From Burkholderia sp. USMB20 (GTDB taxonomy: Bacteria; Pseudomonadota; Gammaproteobacteria; Burkholderiales; Burkholderiaceae): a stretch of 64,000 nt of DNA. Position numbers and translations under genes: made by a program. Below are positions 9,924 to 18,889 of the stretch, in pieces. The first letter of the stretch is position 1. Each line of letters begins with the position of its first letter. The DNA lies in NCBI RefSeq assembly GCF_000949135.2, contig NZ_JTAN02000019.1, positions 310,001 to 374,000 of the forward strand, in the 5' to 3' direction. The notes beneath the pieces were generated by a model, which saw nothing but the letters and a program-made list of their open reading frames with translations, ran no database searches and was not told where the DNA came from.

Positions 9924-10121
9924 TCAATGTGCCCGCATCACTGCACGAAGCAGCAATTCGCCGTCATCCGTCACCGAGGGACGCCGCACGCCGGAAGCGA
10001 GCCGCTCGAGTATGACGAGTTGCTGCTCGAGCAGCGTATCGAGTTCCTCGCGTTCCATGTCGATCTGGTCTGGCGACGACTTGATCAGCATGAGCGCCGC
10101 CAATTCGTGAGGGCTCAGCAT
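9924..10121 (-). CDS. Small conserved-looking protein (65 aa)
   Basis: 65 residues with a strong ribosome site (CCAGGAGACAAAA then ATG). The translation is helical: S-P-H-E-L-A-A-L-M-L-I-K, then D-M-E-R-E-E-L-D-T-L-L-E-Q-Q-L. No domain name is known to me. It lies 130 bases before the phasin gene on the same strand and might be co-expressed. Good start and amphipathic composition make it a likely real gene; function unknown. Confidence 0.7.
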   Translation of the reverse strand: MLSPHELAALMLIKSSPDQIDMEREELDTLLEQQLVILERLASGVRRPSVTDDGELLLRAVMRAH

Positions 10122-10219
10122 TTTTGTCTCCTGGAATTTGAAATAGGCGTTTTTACCGATCCACTGAGTGTCGGTCGTGACGACCGCAAACCGGGACTAC
10201 GTCGCGCGCTTTGGCGCGA

Positions 10220-10609
10220 TCATTTTCGCCTGGAGCACGTGACGTGATCCGTGACATCTCCGGCCAGCGTCAGCCGCGGACCTGAGCGTACGCGTGCGAA
10301 TGGACCGACCGCGTCGCGTGCGCCGCCCGTCCCCGATGCAGGCTCGGCTCCCGGATTCGAGATCACCGTCAAATGAAACGGCGCGACTCTCATTTCGAGA
10401 TGCGGGTCGCCGAGCATGGCGGCGAGGTCGGCGATGCGCATCGGATGGGCGCCGACAACGTCGACCGTCATCGATTCCATGCGGGTCGTCCGATCGACTT
10501 CAACTCTCCAACGACACACTTTCATGCCGTTTTTTGCGAGGCATTGCCAGACCGCGATGACCTTCAGCTTGCCGAAGTCAGCACGAATCGAAAGCCTTTG
10601 AACAACCAT
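10220..10609 (-). CDS. Hypothetical protein (129 aa)
   Basis: 129 residues from ATG 10609, which follows AGGGAAATCGCG. The first 85 residues look protein-like: D-F-G-K-L-K-V-I-A-V-W, then W-R-V-E-V-D-R-T-T-R-M and H-P-M-R-I-A-D-L-A-A-M-L-G. The last 40 are Gly/Arg/Thr-rich and less convincing. No family is recognised and there is no signal peptide. The open frame continues upstream to 11188, but that part is Arg/Ser-rich and was left out. Confidence 0.45.
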   Translation of the reverse strand: MVVQRLSIRADFGKLKVIAVWQCLAKNGMKVCRWRVEVDRTTRMESMTVDVVGAHPMRIADLAAMLGDPHLEMRVAPFHLTVISNPGAEPASGTGGARDAVGPFARVRSGPRLTLAGDVTDHVTCSRRK

Positions 10610-11310
10610 CGCGATTTCCCTGTAAGGAGCTCGTCCGAGCCGGGATGGGACCGTACGTAGCATAGGCGAGGGACGGTCGCGAGTACACGACGTAAACATG
10701 TCCGTATGTTTAGCATTACGGACAGCTGCGCCGACTGCAGGCAAGAGCGATTTCTCGCTCGTCGATACGTTCGAGCGTGAGAATGCGACGCCTTCGGTTG
10801 TCGATAGCGAACAAGGAGAGACGCGGCGGGGCCGGCACCTTGTCGCGACCCAATGGTCGGCGAGATCGCGCACTGAGCGTGCGGCGCGAAAACTGCGCGT
10901 GCTCCCTGTTGTCGCCAACGACGTGGATGTGCGAAGCCCGAATCCAATGGATACGTTTCCATCAGGCACATTCATGACCGATTTTCGTTGCAATATCCCG
11001 CGCATCGGAGATTTCAGTTTCGGCAACTGTCTGCGCAGCCGTTTCGGATACGTGAGATGTGTGACGATCGATGTGGCGGGCGTACCGCGGGAAAAAATAC
11101 TCGCCGGGACGGTGCGGCGACCCTGCGTCGCGCCAGGGGGAAGAGGCGGGCGGCGGCCCGGCGCGTGCGGCATGGCGGCATGCGGCAAAAATCTTGCAGT
11201 CGCTGCTTCTCGAAGGATAATGGAAGTTTACTGCGCATCTTGGTGCAAGCGGGCCAGGAGCCTGCCTGACCCTGGCCGCGAATACCTATTCTTCCGAAGG
11301 ATCAGCAGCG
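10610..11310. other. Gene-poor region before the second hybrid kinase
   Basis: About 700 bases. Open frames on both strands exist, but their translations have no recognisable domain and atypical composition. The ribosome site and start of the next gene (GGATCAGCAGCG then ATG) are at the right edge. No hairpin, repeat or RNA gene stood out. Confidence 0.4.
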
Positions 11311-14300
11311 ATGTCGAAAAGACGCGGCCACACTCTCCCGAGCCAGGCAAATCATCCGATCGTCGGTATCGGCGCGTCGGCGGGCGGGTTGAGTGCGCTC
11401 CTTGAATTTTTCGAAGCGCTGCCGGCGCGCACGTCGATGGCGTTTGTCGTGGTCGTGCATTTGGCGCCTGATCACGAAAGCAACATGGCTTCGCTGCTGC
11501 AGAAGGCAACCAGCATGCCCGTGCTCCAGGTGACGAGCGCCACGCCCATTCAGCCGGATCACGTCTATCTGATCGCACCCTCGCTCGCGCTGACGATGGT
11601 CGACGACTATTTGCGCGTCGCCCCCAATCAGCCTGAAGAAGGGGGGCGCAAGGCCGCGATCGATCTGTTTTTCCGGACACTGGCGGAAGCCCACCGCGAA
11701 CGCGCAATCGGCATCGTGCTGTCCGGCGCCGGCTCGGACGGGTCCGTCGGGCTGTCGAGAGTCAAGGAGATGGGCGGCATCACGCTTGCCCAAGACCCGG
11801 CGGAGGCGGAATACGACAGCATGCCGTGCAGCGCGATTGCCACCGGCATGGTCGACTTCGTGGCCACCGCGGCGGAGATGCCGCAGCGGCTAATGGACCT
11901 GTGGCTGACTGCAAAGGAAATACATCTGCCGGCGGTCGAAAACGAGGAACACCTCTACGATCTGGGCAACGAGGCGGCAGAACGGGCGCTGCGCGAGATC
12001 ATGATCATCCTGCGCACGCGCACCGCGCACGATTTTCGTCATTACAAGCGGGCGACCGTTCTGCGACGGATCGAGCGCCGCATGCAGGTCAACGGCATCA
12101 CCGATCTGCAGGCGTACCGCGACCACCTCCACCTGCACCCGGAGGAAACCCAGGCGCTGCTGCAGGACATGCTGATCAGCGTCACGAACTTCTTCCGCGA
12201 CAAGGAGGCGTTCGACGTGCTGGAGCGGGATGTCCTGCCCGGTATCTTCGATAGGCGAGACGAGCAGGACCGCGTCCGCGTATGGTCGGTCGGATGCGCC
12301 ACCGGCGAAGAAGCCTATTCGCTGGCGATGCTGCTGCAGGACCGATCGCTGAAGTCGCCCGAGGGCAATTCGTTCCAGGTCTTCGCGACCGATATCGACG
12401 AGCGGGCAATCTCCTTCGCGCGTGCCGGCCTCTATCCCGATTCGATTCTCGCCGACGTGACGCCGGGCCGCGTACGCCAGTTCTTTACAAGAGACGCCGC
12501 GCACTATCGGGTCAAGAAGGAACTGCGCGAGCACATGCTGTTTGCGCATCACAACGTGTTGAGCGATCCACCGTTCTCGCGGCTCGATCTGATTTGCTGC
12601 CGTAACTTGCTGATTTATCTGGATCGGGAAGCCCAGATTGAAATTCTGAAGATGTTTCATTTCGCGCTGCGTCCGGGCGGCGTGCTGTTTCTCGGCAGCT
12701 CCGAATCGGCCGACAGCGTCAGTTCGATGTTCACCGTCATCGACAAGCGCAACTGCATCTACCGTGCGAACGTGGCGGTGCGCGGCGATACGCTCGTGCC
12801 GGCGTCGATTTCCAGCACCCTGAGCGCACGGCCGATCGTTTCGACGGTGCAGCCGCCGGGACGCCGCCGCCTCTCCTTTGGCGACTTGCATCAGCGTCTT
12901 GTCGAGCAACATGCACCGCCCAGCGTGCTCGTCAGCCGCGATTCCGAAATCGTTCACTTGTCCGACCGCGCAGGGCGCTTCCTGCAGTACTCGGGGGGCG
13001 AACCGTCTCACAACATCATCGCGGTGGTGCGCCCCGAGCTGCGGCTCGAACTGCGCACCGCGATCTACCAGGCCTTGCACACGAATCGCAGTGTGGAAGC
13101 GCGACGTGTGAGGATAGAGCGCGAGGCACGTTCGTATTTCGTCAACATGACGGCGCGTCCCGTGCACGATCCCGAGGCCAATGCGGATTTCGTGCTGGTG
13201 TTGTTCGATGAAGTCGAAGACAGCATGAGCGGATCGGAAACATCGACGGCCGACGCGCAAAAAGATCCGATCATCGACCAGCTCGAGCGCGAGTTGCAGC
13301 GCACGAAAGAGCAGCTTCAGTCGACCATCGAGCAGTCGGAAACGTCGACGGAAGAGCTGAAGGCCTCCAACGAGGAACTTCAGGCCATCAACGAAGAACT
13401 GCGTTCGGCGACAGAGGAGCTCGAAACCAGCAAGGAAGAGCTTCAGTCGATCAACGAGGAGTTGACCACCGTCAATGCCGAGCTGAAATCGAAGGTGGAG
13501 GAAACCGGCAAGATCAACGACGACTTGCACAACCTGATTGCCGCGAACGACATCGGCACGATCTTCGTCGATCGCAATATCTGCATCAAGCGTTACACGC
13601 CGCGTGCGACCGATGTCTTCAGCATCATTCCTTCCGATATCGGACGATCGTTGCTGGATATCACGCATCGGCTCGAATACCCGAAGCTCGCCGACGATGC
13701 AGCGGAGGCGTTCGATTCGCTGCGCCTGATCGAGCGGGAGCTGAAGAGCAACGATGGGCGCTGGTATCTCGCGCGCTTCGTTCCCTACCGGACGACGGAA
13801 GATCGTATCGACGGCGCGGTGCTGTCGTTCGTCGACATCACGGACCGTCGTCACGCGGAAGACCGGCTGCGCGAAGGCGAACGGCGCATGCGTATCGTGG
13901 CCGAAGGCACCAAGGACTACGCGATCATCACGTTCGACGACGACGGCCTCATCACGAGCTGGAATGCCGGTGCGAAGCGGATCTTCGGGTACTCGGAAGC
14001 GGAAATGATCGGGCAGTCCGCCGATATCCTTTCGACCGAGGAGGACCGTGTCAATAACGTTGCCCGGCGCGAATTCGCGGAGGCCAGACTGAATGGGCGC
14101 ACCGAGGAGGAGCGCTGGCATCAGCGCAAGGACGGCACGCACTTCTTTGCGAGCGGCGTGCTGGCGCGTCTGGATGAACCGGGTGTGAGCGGATTTGCGA
14201 AAATCGCTCGTGACCTGGGGGAATTCGCCGAGTCCGCAACGGCCGCCCGCGCCGCAAAGCCCGAACTCGTCCGAGAAGCCAGCGAGCGGGATACCCAGCG

Positions 14301-15396
14301 GCGGCGCGACGAATTCCTCGCCGTGGTATCCCACGAACTCAAGCATCCGCTCAATCTGATTTCGGCGAGCGCGGAACTGATTGCGCGCGCGCCGGAAACG
14401 CGGCAGAACCTGAACCTCTTGCGTGCAACCGACACGATCCGGCGCACCGTGATGGGTCAAGCCCAGATCATCGACGATTTACTCGATATCTCGCGCGTAC
14501 GGACCGGCAAGCTGTCGGTCGTGCGGACGCCCGTCGACCTGCGCGAGGTCGTCCGTCGTGTCACCGACGCCGTTCAGGCCGAAGCGACCCAGCGCAGCCT
14601 CGCGCTCAACGTCGCCATGACGGGCTCGCCGGTCATCATTCATGCCGACATCACGCGAATCGAACAGACGGTCTGGAACCTGATCAGCAATGCGCTGAAA
14701 TTCACCCAGCGCGGTTCGGTGGATGTCTCGCTGCAGGTCAACGAACATGCCGAGGCCGTGCTGCGTGTGGCAGATACCGGCAGCGGGATCGAGCCGTCGC
14801 TGTTGCCGCACATCTTCGACATGTTCCAGCAAAGCCGGGACTCGAACGCACGCCGTGCCGGCCTCGGCATCGGCCTTGCGCTGGTCAGGGATCTCGTGAG
14901 CCTGCATGGCGGCGCGGTACGGGCGGAATCCGAAGGTGTCGGCCGCGGTGCGACATTCACTATCACGCTCCCGACCCATCGCGCTGTCGCAGTTACGAGT
15001 CCTGCCAGCGGACCCGTGGCGGAATCGTTGCACGGTCTGCATATCCTGATGGTCGATGACGACGCTACAACCGTCGAAACCTTCAAGGTCCTGCTGGAAA
15101 GCGATGGCGCGATCGTCCAGACGGCGACCAGCGGAGAAGAGGCGTTGTCCCTGCTCGACGGCCAGATACCGGACCTCGTCCTGTCCGATATCGGCATGCC
15201 AGGCATGGGTGGGTTGGCGTTCATCGCGAAGCTGCGCGAAGCGCCGGCGCTCAGATCGGTGACCTGTATCGCGCTCAGCGGCTTTGGCCAGGAGGCCGAC
15301 GTGAAGGAGGCCACGAATGCCGGCTTCGACGCGCATCTGCTGAAACCGGTGGCGCTGGACGACTTGCTGTCCGTTCTTGCGCGTTCGCGTCGTTGA
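11311..15396 (+). CDS. CheB-CheR-PAS-histidine kinase-receiver hybrid protein, second paralogue
   Basis: 1361 residues with the same order of domains as the protein at 2239. CheB has Ser23 in G-I-G-A-S-A-G-G and L-S-G-A-G-S-D-G. CheR has V-G-C-A-T-G-E-E-A-Y and C-R-N-L-L-I-Y-L. A long Glu-rich coiled coil precedes two PAS domains (the second with T-K-D-Y-A-I-I and S-W-N-A-G-A). HisKA has His1008 in S-H-E-L-K-H-P-L, the HATPase has D-T-G-S-G-I-E and G-L-G-I-G-L-A-L, and the receiver has Asp1293. All catalytic signatures are present, so both copies look functional. The two copies differ throughout and are not a recent duplication. A recombinase-like DNA-binding protein starts 21 bases after its stop and is probably co-transcribed. 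Confidence 0.93.
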   Translation: MSKRRGHTLPSQANHPIVGIGASAGGLSALLEFFEALPARTSMAFVVVVHLAPDHESNMASLLQKATSMPVLQVTSATPIQPDHVYLIAPSLALTMVDDYLRVAPNQPEEGGRKAAIDLFFRTLAEAHRERAIGIVLSGAGSDGSVGLSRVKEMGGITLAQDPAEAEYDSMPCSAIATGMVDFVATAAEMPQRLMDLWLTAKEIHLPAVENEEHLYDLGNEAAERALREIMIILRTRTAHDFRHYKRATVLRRIERRMQVNGITDLQAYRDHLHLHPEETQALLQDMLISVTNFFRDKEAFDVLERDVLPGIFDRRDEQDRVRVWSVGCATGEEAYSLAMLLQDRSLKSPEGNSFQVFATDIDERAISFARAGLYPDSILADVTPGRVRQFFTRDAAHYRVKKELREHMLFAHHNVLSDPPFSRLDLICCRNLLIYLDREAQIEILKMFHFALRPGGVLFLGSSESADSVSSMFTVIDKRNCIYRANVAVRGDTLVPASISSTLSARPIVSTVQPPGRRRLSFGDLHQRLVEQHAPPSVLVSRDSEIVHLSDRAGRFLQYSGGEPSHNIIAVVRPELRLELRTAIYQALHTNRSVEARRVRIEREARSYFVNMTARPVHDPEANADFVLVLFDEVEDSMSGSETSTADAQKDPIIDQLERELQRTKEQLQSTIEQSETSTEELKASNEELQAINEELRSATEELETSKEELQSINEELTTVNAELKSKVEETGKINDDLHNLIAANDIGTIFVDRNICIKRYTPRATDVFSIIPSDIGRSLLDITHRLEYPKLADDAAEAFDSLRLIERELKSNDGRWYLARFVPYRTTEDRIDGAVLSFVDITDRRHAEDRLREGERRMRIVAEGTKDYAIITFDDDGLITSWNAGAKRIFGYSEAEMIGQSADILSTEEDRVNNVARREFAEARLNGRTEEERWHQRKDGTHFFASGVLARLDEPGVSGFAKIARDLGEFAESATAARAAKPELVREASERDTQRRRDEFLAVVSHELKHPLNLISASAELIARAPETRQNLNLLRATDTIRRTVMGQAQIIDDLLDISRVRTGKLSVVRTPVDLREVVRRVTDAVQAEATQRSLALNVAMTGSPVIIHADITRIEQTVWNLISNALKFTQRGSVDVSLQVNEHAEAVLRVADTGSGIEPSLLPHIFDMFQQSRDSNARRAGLGIGLALVRDLVSLHGGAVRAESEGVGRGATFTITLPTHRAVAVTSPASGPVAESLHGLHILMVDDDATTVETFKVLLESDGAIVQTATSGEEALSLLDGQIPDLVLSDIGMPGMGGLAFIAKLREAPALRSVTCIALSGFGQEADVKEATNAGFDAHLLKPVALDDLLSVLARSRR

Positions 15397-15417
15397 TGCC
15401 CGCTCCAGGACACCGTC

Positions 15418-16014
15418 GTGGCTCGCACTTATTTCTACCTCAACAAACCAGTCGATCGTCAGGATCCGGAAAAGGAGTTGTTCGAGCTCGACAAGGCCGG
15501 TTACACCGTCGTGCTCAGCCGCACCGCGATCGAACATGTGCACCCGTACGTCGCGGCAGCCGGTCGGCCGGAACTGAAGGGTCTCTTGCGGCGTGTTGCT
15601 CCCGGCGATTCTCTGGTGGTACTCGAACTTTCCGCGCTCGGGTGCAGCGCGCGCGATGTACTTTCGACGTTGATGGCATGTCGCGACAAAGGAATTTCCG
15701 TCCTGTGCGTCGAACTCGGCAACGTGGACCTCGCAGGCCGTCCCGAACGGCAAGCGGTCAAAACGCTGCGCGCGATCGTCCAGATGGAAATCGCGACGAG
15801 AAGCCAACGCAGCCAGAACGGCCTGAAGTTCGCGCAGGAACGCGGACAGCATACTGGCCGGCCAGCCTCGCTGTCGCGCCACGATCAGGAGCGCGTCATG
15901 CGTTCGCTCGACAAAGGCCTGTCGGTCAGCGAGGTCGCACGTAAATTCGGCACCTCGCGTCAAACCGTCATGCGGATACGGGCGTCTTCCGCGACTGCCG
16001 CTACGGAAGACTGA
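15418..16014 (+). CDS. Serine-recombinase-like protein lacking catalytic residues
   Basis: 198 residues from GTG 15418, 21 bases after the hybrid kinase. The fold follows small serine recombinases (resolvase/invertase): A-G-Y-T-V-V-L-S, G-R-P-E-L-K-G-L-L, P-G-D-S-L-V-V-L-E-L, then a long helix and a C-terminal helix-turn-helix (L-S-V-S-E-V-A-R-K-F-G-T-S-R-Q-T-V). Aligned by eye with Tn3/gamma-delta resolvase, the catalytic Ser10 is Asn9, Arg8 is Tyr7, Arg68 is Ala73 and Arg71 is Cys76; only the Arg45 equivalent (Arg50) remains. It therefore probably cannot cut DNA, but could still dimerise and bind. A regulatory role for the upstream kinase circuit is inference. Confidence 0.8.
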   Translation: MARTYFYLNKPVDRQDPEKELFELDKAGYTVVLSRTAIEHVHPYVAAAGRPELKGLLRRVAPGDSLVVLELSALGCSARDVLSTLMACRDKGISVLCVELGNVDLAGRPERQAVKTLRAIVQMEIATRSQRSQNGLKFAQERGQHTGRPASLSRHDQERVMRSLDKGLSVSEVARKFGTSRQTVMRIRASSATAATED

Positions 16015-16092
16015 CGGGTGCGCAATTGTCTTGACTGCTCGGGTACAGTCGGAAGTTTAGTTGACATAATGCCGATGATCGAACTTTTTGAT

Positions 16093-17777
16093 TGTAGTGG
16101 CTAAGTTGTAATGTCCGCTTCTAGCCAAGTTCAAATGTCCGCTTTTCGACCCATCGTAAGCTGATCGGCCGCTGGGAATCCAGCGCCGGAGGCTTTGATG
16201 GCTGGAACGGAACGGATCACGATGACGATGCGCGAGCTGGACAGGTTTAAGGTCATTCAGGACGTCGCGGACGGCAAGCTTCAGCCGTGGCGCGCGGCCG
16301 AGCGACTCGGGCTGACAACGCGGCAGATTCGGCGACTGGTCGGCCGATTGCGTGAGCACGGGCCGCAAGGTCTCGTGTCGCAAAGGCGCGCGAAGCCCAG
16401 CAACAACCGATTGGACAGCATGACGGCTGACCGGGTGCTGTCGATCATCCGTGATCGCTACGCCGATTTTGGCCCGACGCTGGCCTGCGAGAAGCTCTGG
16501 GAATGTCACGGCATTCGGCTGGCCAAGGAGACGGTCCGGAAGCTGATGACCGACGCTGGCCTGTGGGTGCCGCGCCGGCAGCGGCCACCGAAGGTTTATC
16601 AACCGCGGGCGCGACGCGCGTGCCTGGGTGAACTGATCCAGATCGATGGCAGCGATCATCGGTGGTTCGAGGAACGGGCGCCGGCCTGCACGTTGCTGGT
16701 GTATGTGGATGACGCGACGAGTCGGCTGATGATGCTGCACTTCACGCAGACCGAATCGACCTTCAGCTACTTCGAGGCGACGCGCGCGTACATCGAGTGC
16801 CACGGCAAGCCGGGGGCGTTCTATAGCGACAAGTACAGCGTGTTCCGCAACGTAACGCCAGGCAAGACTGGTAATCGTGTGACGCACTTCGGTCGCGCGA
16901 TGTACGAGCTGAACATCGACGCGTTCTGCGCAAACAGCAGTCCGGCCAAGGGGCGAGTCGAGCGAGCACATCTGACGCTGCAGGATCGCTTGGTCAAGGA
17001 GATGCGATTGCGCGGGATCAACACGGTGGCTGACGCCAATGCGTATGCGCCCTCCTTCATGGCCGCTTACAACGCACGTTTTGCGAAGCCGCCGAAGAGC
17101 GACTTCAATGCGCATCGACCGTTGCGCGCCGATGAGAATCTTGACTTGGTGCTGACGTGGCGCGAGCCGCGAAAAGTGACGAAGTCGCTCACGGTGCAGT
17201 ACGACCGGGTGATGTACTTGCTGGAGGACACGCCGGAGAATCGAAAGTTGATCGACCGGCAGATCGAGGTGTGGGAGTACCCGGATGGGCGCATCGAACT
17301 CCGAACAGAGGGTCGCGTGTTGCCCTGCAGGCAGTACGACCGGCTGGCTGAGATCGATCAAGGTGCCATCGTCGAACACAAGCGTCTGAGTCACGTGCTG
17401 CAGATCGCGCAAGCGCTTCAGGCGCAGCGCGATAACAGCCGAATCGGTAAGGCACCGTCTCGAACGCATCGGGGCGATTCGACCAAGACGAATCGCTGCG
17501 CCACTCAGCCGGGCAAGAAGAAGCAGCGCGAGTTCGTGCAGGCGGACGTCGAGAAAGTGATCGTGGATCTCGCCGAACGCAGACAGGTCCAACAGCCCGC
17601 GCGCAAACCTGGCCGTCGGTCTGCAAGGGGCCGTGACGCAAGCGTAAGCACCCTGCCCGTTCAGGATCAGCTCTTCGACACGGCGTGATCTGCAACCCAA
17701 GAGAAACAAGCCTCAAGCCCGTAAACCCGGACATTTCAACTTAGCCGAGACGCGGACATTTGAGAATGGCTTTGACA
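16093..17777 (+). mobile_element. ISNCY/IS1202-type insertion sequence, apparently complete
   Basis: 1685 bp bounded by imperfect inverted ends. The left end reads TGTAGTGGCTAAGTTGTAAT and the right end, reversed, TGTCAAAGCCATTCTCAAAT; both continue into GTCCGC. A second inner copy of the AATGTCCG motif follows at each side, probably transposase sites. The 5 bases TTGAT lie immediately outside both ends (16088-16092 and 17778-17782) and look like a target duplication. It encodes one transposase. Directly after the right duplication, the broken left end of an older related element begins. Confidence 0.85.
16195..17688 (+). CDS. ISNCY-family transposase
   Basis: 497 residues. The N-terminus is a helix-turn-helix (W-R-A-A-E-R-L-G-L-T-T-R-Q-I-R-R-L), followed by an integrase-core (RNase H-like) domain. 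The DDE residues are visible: Asp151 in I-Q-I-D-G-S-D-H, Asp212 in F-Y-S-D-K-Y-S-V and Glu256 in K-G-R-V-E-R-A-H. The C-terminus is basic. It would cut and join the ends of its own element. The frame is intact, so the element may be active. The ATG at 16195 follows GGAGGCTTTG. Two other places in the window hold fragments of close relatives of this gene. Confidence 0.92.
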   Translation: MMAGTERITMTMRELDRFKVIQDVADGKLQPWRAAERLGLTTRQIRRLVGRLREHGPQGLVSQRRAKPSNNRLDSMTADRVLSIIRDRYADFGPTLACEKLWECHGIRLAKETVRKLMTDAGLWVPRRQRPPKVYQPRARRACLGELIQIDGSDHRWFEERAPACTLLVYVDDATSRLMMLHFTQTESTFSYFEATRAYIECHGKPGAFYSDKYSVFRNVTPGKTGNRVTHFGRAMYELNIDAFCANSSPAKGRVERAHLTLQDRLVKEMRLRGINTVADANAYAPSFMAAYNARFAKPPKSDFNAHRPLRADENLDLVLTWREPRKVTKSLTVQYDRVMYLLEDTPENRKLIDRQIEVWEYPDGRIELRTEGRVLPCRQYDRLAEIDQGAIVEHKRLSHVLQIAQALQAQRDNSRIGKAPSRTHRGDSTKTNRCATQPGKKKQREFVQADVEKVIVDLAERRQVQQPARKPGRRSARGRDASVSTLPVQDQLFDTA

Positions 17778-17782
17778 TTGAT

Positions 17783-17978
17783 TGTAGCGGCCATATCCTA
17801 ATGTCGTGTTCTGGCTATTTACAGATGTCGTGTTTTTGACTGCTGGCATGCTGGACGGCTCGTTGAGTAAGCCCGGGAGCCGACCATGCAGCCAACAGGG
17901 AGCGCCGGCGATGAACGGGACTGGGACGATCACGATGACGATGCGCGAGCTGGACCGATTCAAGGTGATTCAGGATGT
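17783..17978 (+). mobile_element. Truncated left end of a second ISNCY-type element
   Basis: Starts with TGTAGCGGCCATATCC, related to the left end at 16093, and has two spaced ATGTCGTG motifs in the same positions as the AATGTCCGC pair there. From 17911 a start of the transposase can be read (M-N-G-T-G-T-I-T-M-T-M-R-E-L-D-R-F-K-V-I-Q-D-V), close to the N-terminus of the intact one. Similarity stops at about 17978, where A+T-richer unrelated sequence begins. Only about 200 bases remain here, so it is a dead remnant. Confidence 0.8.
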
Positions 17979-18016
17979 ATCCCATCGCCATAGACTATTT
18001 GAAATTTTTATTCAAA

Positions 18017-18889
18017 TTAATGCAATTGCACCTCCGAATATAATTGACTCCATAAGCGAGAAAAGCGTGACTGCGCCAGATATGCCGGCATCTCCGAATA
18101 GACGAAGAACGGAGTCAACCCATAGCGTAAGCCCTGTCGATCACATTGCCGCAGAAAAGTCGGCCCCGCCTGTGTCGCCGCCTCCAGCAAGCTGCGTAGC
18201 GGCATGCCCGCGGTCTCATTGAGCACGACGTGAAGAATCGGATAGAGTGCGTCACGCTCACGGCACTCGGTTTGGCGACATGCTTCGCAATACGCCTCCC
18301 AGCCTTCGTCGGTGCGGTCGATCGGTGCAAGGACGGCCGCGCGGACGTGCGCGGAGACGACGTCATCGAGACATTTCCGATTGCCCTCCAGCACCGCGAG
18401 ATTCTTACGCCGAAACGCATCTTCGATCAGCGCGCGTTCGGCGTCGTCGATTGTCCGGAAGCCCGCGTAATCTTTATCGCCCCAGGCTTCCGCGTAGTCC
18501 CAGTCATACAGTGACCGGACATCGTTCAGTCTCTGCTCTTCGACGACATAGCGCACGAGCGTCGGACACATGTCCATGACGAACAGCCTCTGATTCAACG
18601 CGTCCATGGTCCTTGCCGGCATTCTGTCGACGAGGTACTCCAGCGACTCCGCGTTTGCGCGCCGGTGGACGCGCACCGCCCGGCTCGCCACGTCCGGTGC
18701 CGCGGCCCGGTCATTTAACGGTCCTGCCACGGTCAACAGTTTGTCCGGTGACCAGGTCGTCACGGCGGCATAACCCGGATGAAAAGCCACGATTGAAGCG
18801 CGATCGCCATAGCCAAATCGCGCGAGCACGTCGAGGTACTGTTCGAGCCGCTCCAAGGTGCGCACGCACGCATCAAGCGATTGATTCAA
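18017..18889 (-). CDS. Hypothetical protein (290 aa), start possibly disrupted
   Basis: 290 residues from a TTG at 18889, the only start candidate before an in-frame stop at 18908-18910. The protein is soluble and well mixed, with several Tyr/Trp clusters (Y-D-W-D-Y-A-E-A-W-G-D-K-D-Y) and no signal or membrane segment; no family is recognised. Just upstream on the same strand another open piece (18897-19085) ends with G-R-A-N-G-I-A-F-R-L-N-T. Removing one G near 18902 would join it to this frame as ...R-L-N-T-D-K-P-V-L-N-Q-S. The gene may thus be a frameshifted longer one. It lies beside IS remnants, and its 3' end is in A+T-richer sequence than the surroundings, which suggests transfer. Confidence 0.55.
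   Translation of the reverse strand: MNQSLDACVRTLERLEQYLDVLARFGYGDRASIVAFHPGYAAVTTWSPDKLLTVAGPLNDRAAAPDVASRAVRVHRRANAESLEYLVDRMPARTMDALNQRLFVMDMCPTLVRYVVEEQRLNDVRSLYDWDYAEAWGDKDYAGFRTIDDAERALIEDAFRRKNLAVLEGNRKCLDDVVSAHVRAAVLAPIDRTDEGWEAYCEACRQTECRERDALYPILHVVLNETAGMPLRSLLEAATQAGPTFLRQCDRQGLRYGLTPFFVYSEMPAYLAQSRFSRLWSQLYSEVQLH

Noticed and set aside
11890-14460. Open frame of 856 codons on the minus strand
   Set aside because: Antisense shadow of the second hybrid kinase, caused by high G+C third positions.
15418-16014. Active site-specific recombinase
   Set aside because: Catalytic Ser and three active-site Arg are replaced in the alignment by eye.
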